A DNA stretch of 64,000 bases, from NCBI GenBank assembly GCA_023512835.1, contig CM042084.1:14161842-14225841 (forward strand). Reading direction: 5' to 3'. This document shows, one piece after another, positions 21,771 through 34,223 of the stretch. This DNA comes from Taxillus chinensis (taxonomy: Eukaryota > Streptophyta > Magnoliopsida > Santalales > Loranthaceae). Positions within the stretch are counted from its first letter, which is position 1. The number at the start of each line of letters is the position of its first letter. Both the position numbers and the translations under genes were made by a program. The notes beneath the pieces were generated by a model. That model had not been told where the DNA came from, ran no database searches, and saw only the letters and a program-made list of their open reading frames with translations.

Positions 21771-22523
21771 TCTCCCATAATGTTTATAGGCTTCTTCAGG
21801 ATAGAAATTAGGAGAACATCATCACCTTCGTGTTAACGTTAAAAACAGGAAGAAGAAAAACTGAAAAAAAAAAAAAAGGTTTTGATTTTGGCTGTAAATG
21901 TTTAGGACTCACCGACCCAAAATAGGCAACGATAGTAATTAGACAATAAAAAAAAGGTTTTTTTAAAATGTTTAAAAGAGCATATAATTTAATTAACTTA
22001 AATAAGTGGCGATTATTTGATTTATTTCAAAACAAACAAACAACGATTCACATAAGCGTCCGGATCTTAGACCCATCAACAAATATGTGGGAAAAACTAA
22101 AACAATATATCGATATATTAAAGAAGTGAACGAGAACGAACAGATGTGATTATCAAAGCAAAGCAGGAGAATCGGAGACAGATAGACAGATAATAATCAA
22201 ATAAGAGGCAGTGATTGGTCTGACATTGATAGAGAAAATCAAACAAGTGGAGAAGAACGAGTTGTCATACCCTGAGATGGGGAGAGAGACAGATGTGTGC
22301 GTGGGGGTGGGGGGAGTGGAGGCGAGGCGAGAGTGAGTACTGAGAGTGAGCCTGTGAGAACTGAGAACAGACTGGGGCTGTGGGGGCAGAGAAAGTATAG
22401 GTATAAATTTTATTTATTTATTCATTATTAATTTTAAGTGGTAGAGCAGTGTTAGGTGTCCCCCACAGTAAACATTGAAAACCGCACTGTTAACATAAAC
22501 AGTATATCATTTTCGGTATTTTC

Positions 22524-22553
22524 AGTGTCAACTACACTGTTGTAGTTGACACT
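22524..22553. other. Perfect hairpin, 13-bp arms
   Basis: AGTGTCAACTACA and TGTAGTTGACACT flank a CTGT loop. It is embedded in a stretch with several further ACAGT/ACTGT words (22455-22530), so it may be the core of a small foldback element. Confidence 0.6.
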
Positions 22554-22559
22554 TGAAGA

Positions 22560-24699
22560 ATTTGTTATTTGTTTTCCGAACCTTTGATCTTTTCTGAAAA
22601 CTATATTTTGTTTTATGTTGTTTTTTAGGATTATTTTTTAATGTTAAAAATTATAAGTTTGTTTATATTATTCATAAATAATTTTAAATTATATGAGTTT
22701 ATTATTCTTAGAAATAATAATATTTTTAAAAATAATACATCCCTACTTAAGTTTTTTTGTTTTTTTATATGAAGATGAAATTTATTAGAAATAGATGCTC
22801 CATTGATAGTATAAAATTTTGCAGCATGGCGCATACTGATTAATTACTGATGTATCGAATGTTCCATAAACTATCCGGGCTGGTTTGAGTCTAAAAAATC
22901 AACTTTAACATCTATTTGGGCCAATTCCTATCCAGGAGGTCGTTCTTTGGAAAAATAAATTTTTTAATCGAATTTAACTTTTTTTGTTTGACTTCATTTT
23001 TTTTACCAATATTTTTTATGAGCAATATTTTTAATAAATTATTAAAATATAAAAGTACAGTATATATTTCCTAACAACCTTATTTTTATTTTTATATAAA
23101 TTTAAAAATATGAGAATAATTGAATATTGGGTTTTTTTTTCAACGAAAGGAATTCATATTGATATGTATATACAATATATATATATATATATGGTCGATG
23201 ACTCTGCATATATATATTTTGATCATGTATATCTTAATGCCATTAATGATGATGTGTGCTTCCAAAAGAGAGAGCGTTTGTTACATGAAAATAAATGGAT
23301 GAAAGCCATTAATCTTTAGCATATTTATTAATCACCTGAACAAATCATACAACATATATATAATTAATAAGTTGATCTGTCAACTCTTTGAACTTATAAG
23401 ATATGATTAAATAGGATAGATATATTTGGACAATTTCTGCCATGAATATATATAGATGACAGTTTAAAGTTTGAATTCAATGTGGAGGATCAGGGTATCT
23501 TTAATAAATTAATTAAAATTTCAGAAATTAACAAATAAGTCCGAATAAATAAAATGTGCAATGCATGTTATTTACCGTATAATCATTATACTGCAGCAAA
23601 TAATGTGTATATTTGAAATAGTTGCAGTGTCAATCGATTAAAAGCATATAATCTTCACATTATGATTCATATATTTGGAAGTACTTCGATTGACTTTTGT
23701 CCGTACACAGAAAGCGTATTCAAAAGATCAGACAAACATAATGAAATGAGTCATACATATGAGATGACAAGTGTCATGCGTATATAAGGCTATGGCACAT
23801 GATGTGAAACACATTCAACTATGAGTGGCCTCTCAAATTCTTATAATCACCTGTGCACAGTGAAATTATGTCAATTGAATCCTACGGCTAAAAATTACAA
23901 ATCAGGATCGTTTACTGTTAATTCTGGCATTTTTATATTAAAAATATACTGTTTTAAGATGTATAATTTTTTTAAATAATAAAATAATATACTTTTTGAT
24001 CAATGAATTAAACTAAAAAATTACTGTAGGAAAAAAATTGAAGATACTATTATAACGAAAGCCCAAAAAAAACATAATATTCCATTTAAAAGATCATTTT
24101 TGTATTTTATTCCTAATTCCATTCTTTTATTACATTTTGCTTTTTTTCTAATCAAGAGAACCATATGTATAAATGTGAAAACAAAACGAGCCAAAGTGAT
24201 AAAATGTGCGAAGGACCCAACAATCTTGCAACACAGTTTAAAAAATATTGACATTGACACTAGAGCACTAACAACAGTTCTCTAATAATTTTTTTAAAAT
24301 TTATAATTTTAAATTATTTTTTATTTTTCTATTCAAATCTATATCACAATAAATTTTATAAATTAAATTCTATATTATTAAAAAAAATTATATTATTTAT
24401 TTTATTTAATACTAATTCGGTAAGATTAAAATTATTTATTCTAATATAGCGTACCCGGCCAATGTTTCAAAATGTACCCAGCCCTGTACAAATACACCTG
24501 CAGAACCTGTGCACATCTTTTTTAATTTTTACGATAACTTTGTTTTATGCAAAATGTACACATACATTAGGCATGCGATTATCTATTCAACGGAAGAAAC
24601 ACTCATGAGCATCGAAATATCTCTCTCACTTTTTGGAAAGGACTAAATCACATGGATGCATCATGCATGCAGCATGCACGCACATATATCATATATGTA
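22560..24699. other. Intergenic, AT-rich
   Basis: There is no gene. A (TA)n tract lies near 23175-23192, and many short AT-rich frames show no motif. GAGCACTAACA at 24264 resembles the end of the TIR element at 26915, but I found no partner end. Confidence 0.6.
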
Positions 24700-25563
24700 T
24701 CATGGGGAAAAAGCAGTAGACCACAGCCCAGCCTGCCCACCATGCCCATCCACCCCAAAAGGCATCATCATTTCCTCCCCAACTCCAACCCCTCCAAACC
24801 CCATGTGATCATTGGAGTCCAGAAGATCCATCAGCCACTGATGCTTCTGCATGGCCTCCACATTCACCCCCATGTTATTGCCACTCTCCATCACTACTCC
24901 GCCCATCCCCACCGCCGGTGCGGCAGCAGCCTTCTCCTCCTCGACCGAGGCCTCCTCTTGCCGCCGCAACTTCGCCATCTCCTCTTCCGCCGCGGCCATT
25001 GCAGCTGCTGCTCCGCTGGCTATCTGCTGGTGCTGCCCTATACGGCACGAATTAGGGCCGCTACCTTCCTTATTCCTCAGAGATTCTACACGGCTGTAGA
25101 TGTCCTTAAGGTTTTGATCAATCAACCACCCAAGATCATTGAGATCCACCATGCTAAGTTTGGAGAGCGGTCCCTTGCCCACACCAGAACTGTTGCCGGT
25201 GAGGGCGCGGTACATGAGACACGTAATCTCCTTCTCCCGGTTGTCCTTGTGCTGCTTCTTTAGCTGTTCCTTGGCCTTGGAGAGCCGCTGTTTGAGGAAG
25301 CTCTCCTGGTTCACCATCTTCTTGCTTTGCTCCATCTCGGGCATGTCCCGGAACTTGATGAGCACGCGGTGCGCGCCAGCGGCGTTGGGCCAGACCTCTG
25401 GCTGCGCATCGTACGGGCTGTAAACAATGGCGCAGGCCTGGATGTCGCAGAGCGTGCTCAGCTCGCTCACCTTCTTCAGCAACCCCTTCTTCCGCTTCTT
25501 GAACGTTGCTTTCCTCGCGGAGTCGTTGGTTATGTAAGCTAGCTTCACCTTCTTCCTCGTCAT
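24700..25563 (-). CDS. Type I MADS-box transcription factor, Mgamma (AGL80-like), 287 aa
   Basis: The MADS domain occupies about residues 1-60: MTRKKVKLAYITNDSARK, TFKKRKKGLLKKVSELSTLC and ACAIVYSPYDAQPEVWP. It is followed by the Mgamma-type region MEQSKKMVNQESFLKQR and a Lys/Glu-rich helix. This domain binds CArG-like DNA in the nucleus. AGL80-type proteins act in central cell and endosperm development in Arabidopsis, usually as partners of Malpha proteins. The frame is open further upstream to 25764, but MTRKK at 25563 is the family's usual start. The gene has no intron, as is normal for type I. The C-terminal half has Ala-rich and Gly/Met-rich low-complexity tracts (SGAAAAMAAAEEEM). Confidence 0.92.
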   Translation of the reverse strand: MTRKKVKLAYITNDSARKATFKKRKKGLLKKVSELSTLCDIQACAIVYSPYDAQPEVWPNAAGAHRVLIKFRDMPEMEQSKKMVNQESFLKQRLSKAKEQLKKQHKDNREKEITCLMYRALTGNSSGVGKGPLSKLSMVDLNDLGWLIDQNLKDIYSRVESLRNKEGSGPNSCRIGQHQQIASGAAAAMAAAEEEMAKLRRQEEASVEEEKAAAAPAVGMGGVVMESGNNMGVNVEAMQKHQWLMDLLDSNDHMGFGGVGVGEEMMMPFGVDGHGGQAGLWSTAFSP

Positions 25564-25689
25564 TGACTTCGTGAAAACAACAACGACAGCGAACAATATA
25601 ACCTCTTTTTTCCTTACTAAACTAGAGGGTAGTGGAACGGGAGTTGTTCTTGTTTCTGTATCTTTCTTTCTATGCTTGTAATTACCTTT

Positions 25690-25712
25690 CTCGAACCTTA
25701 TGTATATATATG
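25690..25712 (-). promoter_or_regulatory. Possible TATA box of the MADS gene
   Basis: On the minus strand ATATATATACATA lies about 130-150 bp upstream of the ATG. It is the only strong TATA-like run close to the start, but the region is AT-rich, so this is tentative. Confidence 0.35.
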
Positions 25713-25764
25713 TTGACATCTCCAAGGAGAGTACTGGTGAGATGAGAATGGTGATCAATTGCAA

Positions 25765-26911
25765 TTAATGGGTGGTAAATATTGGCTATAAATTGGGATT
25801 TGCTGAACAACGAATACCAGGTGGTGGGATTAATGTGGGTGACGATGTTGATCGCTATGCATAGATCAGTCGTCACATAATACAAATTTATGGTGGTCCT
25901 CTTACGTGGGGCGGCCGGGCTCTTTCCCCCCGTAGAATGGTCCATAGCACCATATATATTTAAAAAATAGAAATTGTCTGGGATCCTACTAAAAACCCAC
26001 ACTGACAGAAAAAATAATAAAATACAATAAAAATACCATCACTCAATTATTTTTATTTATTTTTGATAAATATCAAATCTATCGGTTACTTCATCATTAG
26101 TACGCTATATATGATTTCTAAAATTTGTGCCTCTCCTTAATACATGTGCATGCATTTTCCAATAGACTCTTCCGGGAGAAAAAGGGTAAGATGATAAATT
26201 ATGTAATTAAACTCCCATATTCTATGATTCGAATCTGAAGATATTTCAATAATGTCGCGCTATATAAGTTCACTAATTTACACCTCACAGCCTTAAAAAG
26301 TTTACTTATTTATTTGGGTGGGAATAAACGATGATCATATGTTTTAATTAGAAAAATACTCTACTAATCCGTATCAAAGCAAAGGACGCCATATTTTTCA
26401 ATCATTTTTATTTATATTTTCTCAAAAAATTGTATGAAATATTGAGCATTGCATAAACTAAGTGTGTTCATTGGGATGGGACAATTTTAAACAAATGAAA
26501 ATATCAATTAAGTTCATGAGTTAACAATCTGTTTGATCATGATCATTGATTTAGATTACACTTTCATTTAATTGTAGCGAGTAATATAATAGTACCACGG
26601 CAAATGAATAATTAAATAAAAATACAATCTGAATCAGTTTAATAATGATCGAACGATTATGATTACACTTACGATCATTATATTTCCTTCGCATTTATCA
26701 GCACTATATATAATTAAGTAAAAGAAAATATATACAAAATCAATCCAAATGAAATCTATTTGGCTAATTTCTTAGTTCAATTTCAAATATATTTGTGTTA
26801 ATTCATGAACTCCTTTACAAAAAGGAAAATATCAGGCCATAAGGTAACCATTTTAGTGGGAAACAAAAACATATATGTCACAACATCTACAAGTAGTGTC
26901 ATAAGTATATA
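25765..26911. other. Intergenic, AT-rich
   Basis: I see nothing that supports a gene. Confidence 0.6.
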
Positions 26912-27239
26912 TTAGAGCACTAATCAAGCTTCAATAAATTTTAGTTATAATTTAGCTAGGGAATTAGATTTTATATATTATAGCTATTTTTATTTTACAT
27001 CATGAAAAAATAGGCTCAATAAAATTTAGCTGGTTTTATTAAAATATTAATTTTTCATTTAAAGTTTTATTATATTTTTAATGACTTCTTCCACATCTAG
27101 TTCGTCCCTCTCCCTTGAAGAACGGCCTTTCCACCTCCCCGCGAGAACGCCCTCCACATCCAATTAGTCCGCTCTGCTTGACACCAAAGCGCCACCTTCG
27201 ACAGTCGCCTCTCCACCAAGGACGGATCCAAAAAACTCA

Positions 27240-27829
27240 ATTGGGGGGGGCCAAAATATAAATTATATAATTTATATTTAAAAAAATATTTTAAATTATG
27301 ATTAATACGTCTAAGTCACAAGTAATGACGTAAAAGCATAAAAAACTTCCCAAAGCATTTTATAACTAAGTTAAACAACTTTTTAAAATTTTATAATCTA
27401 TTTATCACTATTGCATTTAGTAACATATTTATCGCGAATACTTTAAAATAATAAATCATATTACTAATTAATTTTTATTGTAAATATATATTATTAGAAT
27501 TTGAGACAAGTGTGTCGATATATTAACAATAATTATAATTTGTCCACATATAGCGGTTTATTATTATGCCTTATTCAATTAATAACCATATTAATTATAT
27601 ATATATATTATAAATATCGAGAATTATACATAGTTCAAATTACATGATCAATAATTATTTGTAATTGTGCGATATTAATAAATATTCTAGTTATTAATTA
27701 CATCTAATTATATTGTATTTATATTTAATATTTGGACTTACTCTAATTATATATATAGTGTTATAATTAAATTTTATTAGTTCAATATATATTTTAAAAA
27801 AAACTTAAATTGAAGGGGGGGGGGGGGGG
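27240..27829. repeat. AT-rich element, copy 1, bounded by G-runs
   Basis: It starts with a G9 run and CCAAAATATAAATTATATAA and ends at a G15 run (27815-27829). It shares AACAACTTTTTAAAAT and TTACTAATTAATTTT phrases, in the same order, with 30626-31245. No coding capacity is seen. Confidence 0.6.
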
Positions 27830-27924
27830 TCACACTGTCTCCACCTCCATTTGCTCCTCTCCCTCGAAGAACGGCTGTATCGCCACCACTCCCTACCTTT
27901 ACAGCTTAAACCCTCCACCACCAC

Positions 27925-28530
27925 TAGGAGTGTGCATCTACCCGCCCAACCCGCTTTATCCGTCCGACCCAATCCGAACCTATCCCTTCTTACGAATAAA
28001 AATTATATAAATGAGTGGGTCGGTTGAAAATTTTAATTTTTGTGTGTTGGAGTCGGTTGGTGGGTGAGAATCTCAAACCCGCTATTAACCCGACCCGCCG
28101 CACCCCATTATAAAAATAAAGTAAACTCCATCATCTATCTATTAGACATTAGTTCATTATTGTCTCTTCCATTGCTGAGATGTGAGAGCTATGCGGCGCA
28201 ATGCCTATAATTGTGAGTTTATGATGTTGTAATCCATAATCGACATATTTTATCATATGTAATTATAAATATTTAATGAATAAAATAATATACTTTTGAT
28301 TATAATTATTTTAGGTTTATACATTTAATATTTTCAATATATGTCGTCTAATTATATACCAGTAAATGGCGGTTGACACCCGTTCTACCCGTCATACCCA
28401 CCAAAAAATTAATAAACCGCCGATTATTGAGGTTGATGGGTCGTAGAAAGGTAGAAGAATTAGTCACCCGTTAAGGACATATCGGTTGATGATTTAGCAC
28501 CCGACCCCACCCGACCCATGCATACCCCCA
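27925..28530. mobile_element. hAT-type MITE rich in ACCCGACCC words
   Basis: The left end TAGGAGTGTGCATCTACCCG and the reverse complement of the right end, TGGGGGTATGCATGGGTCGGG, form imperfect terminal inverted repeats of the common plant hAT kind (TAGGGGTGTGCA). The flanks ACCACCAC and AACCACCC resemble a worn 8-bp target duplication. The inside is AT-rich with CCCGACCC/GGGTCGG words towards both ends. Confidence 0.5.
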
Positions 28531-28810
28531 ACCACCCACCCCAGGTGCCACGTGGTGGCACAGAAGCGACTCCCCGGATCGGCGCTCTCTAGCCAGAAGG
28601 ACTCCCCGGATCGGGCGTCTCCGGCATCATCCGATTTTTCCAACCTTTCTCTCGATCTTTTCTCTCGTATGATCTCTCTCATCACAAGTGTGTTGGTCGA
28701 TGCACGGTTACATCTCGATCTGTCTCCACACGCATTATCGCCTCGCCCACCTGCAATTTACATATACGCCACCCAATTGCGCCTTCCACTTCCCACGTCG
28801 TAACCGGCAG
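28531..28810. other. GC-rich segment without a clear gene
   Basis: GACTCCCCGGATCGG occurs twice, near 28569 and 28600, in a locally GC-rich stretch with a (TC)-rich centre. Short frames on both strands show no motif. It may be captured genic DNA inside the TIR element. Confidence 0.4.
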
Positions 28811-29119
28811 CGTTAGTCGCTCTAGCTTTGCAAAAAATCCCGGTGTAGACCATTGCATCCGGGAAAATCAGGCTCCAATATTATTTTACTCGTAAATAAT
28901 ATTTGGTGAGACGAGACTCAACAGATGTAGCAAGCGAAATGGCATTTTGCTAAAATTACGTAGCGTTATTGATTCCAGTGTGGAGTATTTTTATATTTTT
29001 TAGTTAAATTTTAGTTAAAATTTAGCTAAGTTGAGGCCGATACTAGTGCTCTTAGCAACTAAGAATGAAAGTGAAAGAGAGGATGATTTATGATGGAAAA
29101 TATCAAGGGGATATTAAAC

Positions 29120-29604
29120 TTAATTAGTGCATGGTTAAATGTTATTATTAGCATTCTACTAATACATTTGGGGGGTTTTAGTGGTTAAAGATTTTAACTC
29201 CAAATTAATGTTAGCATTAAATTACCACAAGATATTTATTTGCTTAATTAGATATTGTTTTATTTAAAACATTAAATCATAAATGTACATGAATTTATTT
29301 TTGAACTTTCAAATTAGTATGACCTTATGAATTCTTGTTCTCAATTAATCTTTCAGAAATAAGTTTAATAAGTCATCGCGTAATTTGAGATCATGACATT
29401 ATATATACCTTGTTATTTCTAATTTGACCTATCATCAAATTAAATATATTAGTATAGTATTTATTCATTAATTTTATGATGATTATACCTTTAAAACTTA
29501 TTTTATATCTTAATTAGATCACCTAAATTTATGTTTAAACAAAAATAGTACAACACATTTAGTATTTATATGTTTAGCCTCGAGATGATGGAATTTCTCC
29601 AACA
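29120..29604 (-). repeat. Probable LTR start of a minus-strand copia element (far edge not found)
   Basis: On the minus strand AGAGATTGTTGGAGAAATTCC reads as a purine end followed by TGTTGGAGAAATT, a common copia LTR start. It lies about 440 bp beyond the RNase H remnant at 30040-30300 in the right orientation. The other end is not clear, so the left coordinate is nominal. Confidence 0.4.
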
Positions 29605-30039
29605 ATCTCTCATATTAAATCATATATGTAACTATATAAATGTATATGATCATGCGCTTCAAAATTTTGTTATCTAAACTTTAAGATATATTTGAATAAT
29701 CTAGTCTATTAATTATGTTGTTATAAGATCAAAGCAATTTTTCACCATAACATTACTAAATCCATTAATGGGCATATGCAACATCATAACTAAAATGACA
29801 AAAGTCAATTATGAACGGGTAACAAGAAAAAATATATGCAATGTGATCTATACATGTCTATTCTCATCTAATTTTATTTTATTCCTCAATGAAATCAAAA
29901 TTTAACACAGTATATCAAAGTGGAACACACTAAATTTTTTTTATTTTTGATAAAAAAAATACATAAATGCATAAATATATAAGAATATCCGAAATCAAAA
30001 GTTATAATACCCCAAAATAATACAACTCTAGCTATAATG

Positions 30040-30300
30040 TGATATGCTAGCATAAAATGACCCTCATATGAACAATATGCTCATGAAAAATTTTAGGTGG
30101 CGATTCCTTTGTAAGTGGATCTGCTATGATAGAATTTGTTTCAATGTGCTATGTGAAAATAGATTTATTTTGTATTTTTTTTTCTATAACTAGATGTTTA
30201 ATATCAATATTTCTTGACATAAAAGATTCTCTATTGCTAAAATATATATCATTACATACTTATTATCACAAAATAAATAATTTGATTAGTCGTTTTCTCC
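30040..30300 (-). pseudogene. C-terminal RNase H remnant of a copia element
   Basis: On the minus strand the frame reads MSRNIDIKHLVIEKKIQNK, then HIETNSIIADPLTKESPPK and FHEHIVHM. This is the end of the copia pol protein, where ADPLTKG..PKVFHEH is typical. One stop and a damaged DNK region (IKLFIL) upstream show decay. The rest of the polyprotein upstream has been lost or is too diverged to see. Confidence 0.75.
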
Positions 30301-30614
30301 GGAATGCACGGCCAGTGATAAAGGCAAATCAAACAAAACAACGGTGGTGTGTGTTCTACTCCTGTGCATGTGTGTATGGTCATGTTTGCCCAAGGTTCGT
30401 ACGAAAAGAGGGAGAGAAGGATTCATTGTGGGTCATTGCAGGTAAAGGACAAATCGATAAAGGTGATTAATTTGCCGAGAAGGAATGATATATAGTTCTT
30501 CAAATTTGTTCTTGGAGGTTGAGGTGAGAGCTCTTCTCTATTATTCTTCTTGGAATTTTATAGGATTAGGCTAGCATGTTTACATTTTAAAATTACACAA
30601 TATGTTGGAAATCC

Positions 30615-31260
30615 AAAAGTTGGGTCAGGGGGCAAAATATAAAATATATAATTAATGTTTAAAAACTGTTATTTAAAACTATGATTAGTAGGGCGATTCT
30701 CAGATTTAGAAAGTTTAAAGTAATTATTAAATTTAAAGCCTTTATTCATAAATTAAACTATCAATTTTTATTTTTTATTTACTATAATTATAAGAACAAT
30801 ATAAAAGTTTAAAAATATATATAATTGTCAAAATTATAAATTAATTTTTGATTGTTTTTCTTTACTCAAGTTAGGCCAATGAGCCCCGAAAGCCCTAATT
30901 TTAATTTAATTTTGGGGGCCAAAGATTCGGGCCTCATTGCCAGGCCTTGAGATCAACATTGACAATTAGTACTATTTAAGTTAAAATTAATAACATAAAT
31001 ACATAAAAAATTTATCAAATTAATAACAACTTTTTAAAATCATATAATTCATTTACCACTATTATAATTAATAACATGTTTATCACAAATATAGGATACT
31101 AAATTACATTACTAATTAATTTTAATTTTAATTATATATATAAATAATTTAAATTAAAATCTATATATATTTATCTACTATTAAAATTTATAATTTTAAT
31201 ATATATATATAAGTTATATATATATAAATTTTAAAAAATTTGCCCCCCACCTCCTAGTTC
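30615..31260. repeat. AT-rich element, copy 2, with inverted GGGGGCAAA ends
   Basis: The left end GTCAGGGGGCAAAATATAAAA and the right end, reverse complement GGTGGGGGGCAAATTTTTTAAAA, are inverted repeats. The interior matches the element at 27240 in several phrases (AACAACTTTTTAAAAT, CATTTACCACTATT, ACATTACTAATTAATTTT). It has no coding capacity, so it is best seen as a non-autonomous DNA element. Confidence 0.55.
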
Positions 31261-34170
31261 CATCTCTGTGTGCAAGGAAAAAATATGTTTATGAATTATA
31301 TGTATATTTAAATGTTTTTATTTTTTATTTTTAAAAAATATATAAGTGTAATATGTGTTTTCAGTTATTGATTGGTTGATAAAAACATGTTAGTTATGAG
31401 AACTCCCTTCCTAATATATAATTGGTTTTATATGAGGAACGATAATTAAAGAGGTACTGAAGCACTTTAGTTATTAGAGTATAACAAAGATTAGTGATGG
31501 GTAACTTCCCAACGTTGATTGTAGCTCATACATGCTAACTTTATATATATATTTGTAACCCGTGAAATTTCAACATAAATCTCACGGCACAAATAAATTT
31601 TCAGCATACTTATCTCCCATTGTCTCTTTTATAAAGAATTATTACACTGTAAAAAGGAAAATTATTGGTGATATTACATATAAATTAATGAAATGTTGTT
31701 TGATTCAATTAGGTTTATCACATGTGAGATGGTTATTTTTGAAAATAAAGTATTTTAATTTACCTTCAACGCTTCTACTGTCTATAAATCATTTTGGTAT
31801 ACAATATTCTTAATCTCCTTTACCAAATGACTATGACCTATAAAACTCAAACCAAATTAAATGTAATTCAATGGTTAAAGATGATTTTGTCCCATTTATA
31901 TATACTTTTTGTTAGTTTAGAGAATTATTTTAATAAAAAATATATAAAAATTATATTTGTTAGAATCTATAGCATAACAATTTTTTTAACAAAATGAATA
32001 ATAACTTTTTTAAATTTAACTCAAAACTATTCACTTTCAATTTATTAAAATATTATATTTTCTCTTATTATATTTAATTTTAAAATTTTAAAATAAATAA
32101 TAATTTAATTAATAAATAATTAAAATAAAAATACTGAAAAGTAACCTTAAAAAACATAATTTATTAAAATAAAAAATCAATACTTTTAATTATTTTAAAA
32201 AATTAAATAAAAAGACCAATGCTCGGTCTTTTATTTATATATTTATATATATATGAAAGACAAAAAATGACTATTATAAAATTGAAACAAAATATAGTGA
32301 CAGAAATATTTGACCGAGAAGAATTTATGTTTTATCTTGATTTATATAGAATTTAAAAAACAGGAGAGAAATGTCCATATATATATGCACCAAAGAGGGG
32401 TGATGCACGTGAATACATGGGAGTAATCCATGCCCCTATCATAAAATCGCATGCCTACGATATATACGAACCCGCGCGATGGCAGGTTGCCATCACCCGC
32501 CGGTCACTACCAATACCATACATTTTCTTCGATGCCATCGAGTGAATTCGCATCCTACTCATTGCTGTTGGGCAACTGATTCAGCGACACCATCACCTCC
32601 TCCACCTAATTCTTTAAGCATATAAACACAAGAAACCCAAAGAGATATGAATAATAATAATTCTCGATGTTTACGGGTTTGAATGACGGATATCTTTCTG
32701 GTTTCCATTGTCAATATTTTTCTCTTACTGGAAAGTAGGTGTTGTATCATACCACTCTTTTGTTGTATTCGCTTACTATGTTGCGAGTGCTAAAAATATA
32801 TAAAAAATAATATTCAAATTATTCACATTAACTCTATAATTTCTATCTAATATATTATTTTATATATTATAATTATCTTTCATATGCTATTTTTTATCTC
32901 TATTTCTATTCGTTTATATTATAAATTTTTACTTTATATTTATTTTTTTCCATTTATTACAATCAAAAGAAATATAATAAAAATATTTAAATAATAAATA
33001 GTAATCCAAGATTCTTTCTCTAATATTTATTTTTAATCTTTAAATTTTACATGTAATTTTTTATTTAAAAGTTAAAATTTTTCTATTTTTTTTAAATATA
33101 GTATAGATGCTCCAAGTATGAATAAGTTAACGAGTGTCACATTCATAATAATGAAATATATTTTAATTTCATTTAAACTGTACGAAAAATGTAAAAAAAA
33201 AAAGGAACACATGCAATTTGTTTATTATATAACAGTGATATGGTGATTAGTGCTCTTCCTTATTACATAAGAATATTAACTATAAGATGTAAATTTATTT
33301 TGTTTATTACATAATTAATTAATTGCACTTTCAAACTCAATCTACTAATTATTCCACTTCATCTACGTACACTTGTAGAATTTATTGCGATGCAATTCCA
33401 CTCCATCTATACTTCCTCCGCCACGCTATGCCCATGCCCATGGATTAAAACTTGCATTCATGCTCAGACGACACGGCGAACAGACAAGAGAAGACGTGAT
33501 TGCACTCGTTTACAGCACCGCAAGTCCGCAAGTCAATTCTAGTACGTTGCGCCATAATTAAAATTAAACCATACAAGTCTAAATTAAAATTAAAACATAC
33601 AATCCTATATTATTGAGCTTGGATTCTCTGCTTATAACGTTCTTACCATATATTAAAATTATATAATTATAATATTTTTAAAAAAGCATACGTGTCATGT
33701 CAAAACATTTTATTAAGAACGTAAAATAATTAAATATTTTAAAATTTTTATTTATATTAAATCATATTAATAATAAATTATACTTAAAATTTATTTTTTA
33801 ACTATAAATGTTTTAATAATAAAATTTATAATAATCTATAATTATTATTGTTTAATATAAATAAATTTATTAAACACATTTATTTCACTGATTCTCGTGC
33901 TCATATTATTTCCGCGACTCTAATAAAATAAAATAAAATAATAATGAATAAATAAACGGGTCGTTCGTTCACGGCAGAGGCGGCATCCAATCTGTAATCC
34001 GTTTTATTTGCGAGGGATGGATTACCAAAACTACCCTTCAAGAAAGTCCAAAATCTAATCGCTCCCTTCCACGCATATCCTTAATTTCCGGCTATTACCT
34101 TTATCTTTTTGGCTGCTCTCACTCGCCCACTGAACGACGTGGTCCCCACCGCCCGTCCCACAATCCTATA
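31261..34170. other. Intergenic, very AT-rich
   Basis: I see no supported gene. A small minus-strand frame at 32559-32708 (49 codons from METRKISV, with a hydrophobic stretch LLLFISLWVSCVYML) could be a micropeptide, but it has no recognisable family. GC content rises at 32400-32600 and again from 33950 towards the PB1 gene. Confidence 0.5.
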
Positions 34171-34176
34171 ACCCCC

Positions 34177-34223
34177 CTCCTCCTCCTCCTCCTCCTCCTC
34201 CCCTCCGATCACCACCATCCATC

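Larger units (their letters stand above)
26915..29051. mobile_element. TIR element flanked by TTA, with nested insertions (PIF/Harbinger-like?)
   Basis: The left end GAGCACTAATCAAGCTTCAA and the reverse complement of the right end, GAGCACTAGTATCGGCCTCAA, share GAGCACTA and further matches; both continue into AAATTTTA/TTTAGCT words. TTA lies directly outside on both sides (26912-26914 and 29052-29054), as for PIF/Harbinger elements. No transposase is visible. The interior holds an AT-rich element (27240-27815), a hAT-type MITE (27925-28530) and GC-rich segments that look like captured gene sequence. The superfamily call is inference from the 3-bp flank. Confidence 0.45.

Noticed and set aside
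24652..25542. Plus-strand open frames across the MADS gene (203, 82, 94 and 71 codons)
   Set aside because: They are antisense shadows of GC-rich MADS coding sequence and show no domains.
32559..32708. 49-codon minus-strand frame with a hydrophobic stretch
   Set aside because: It has no signal-peptide cleavage pattern or known peptide motif; a frame this short is expected by chance.
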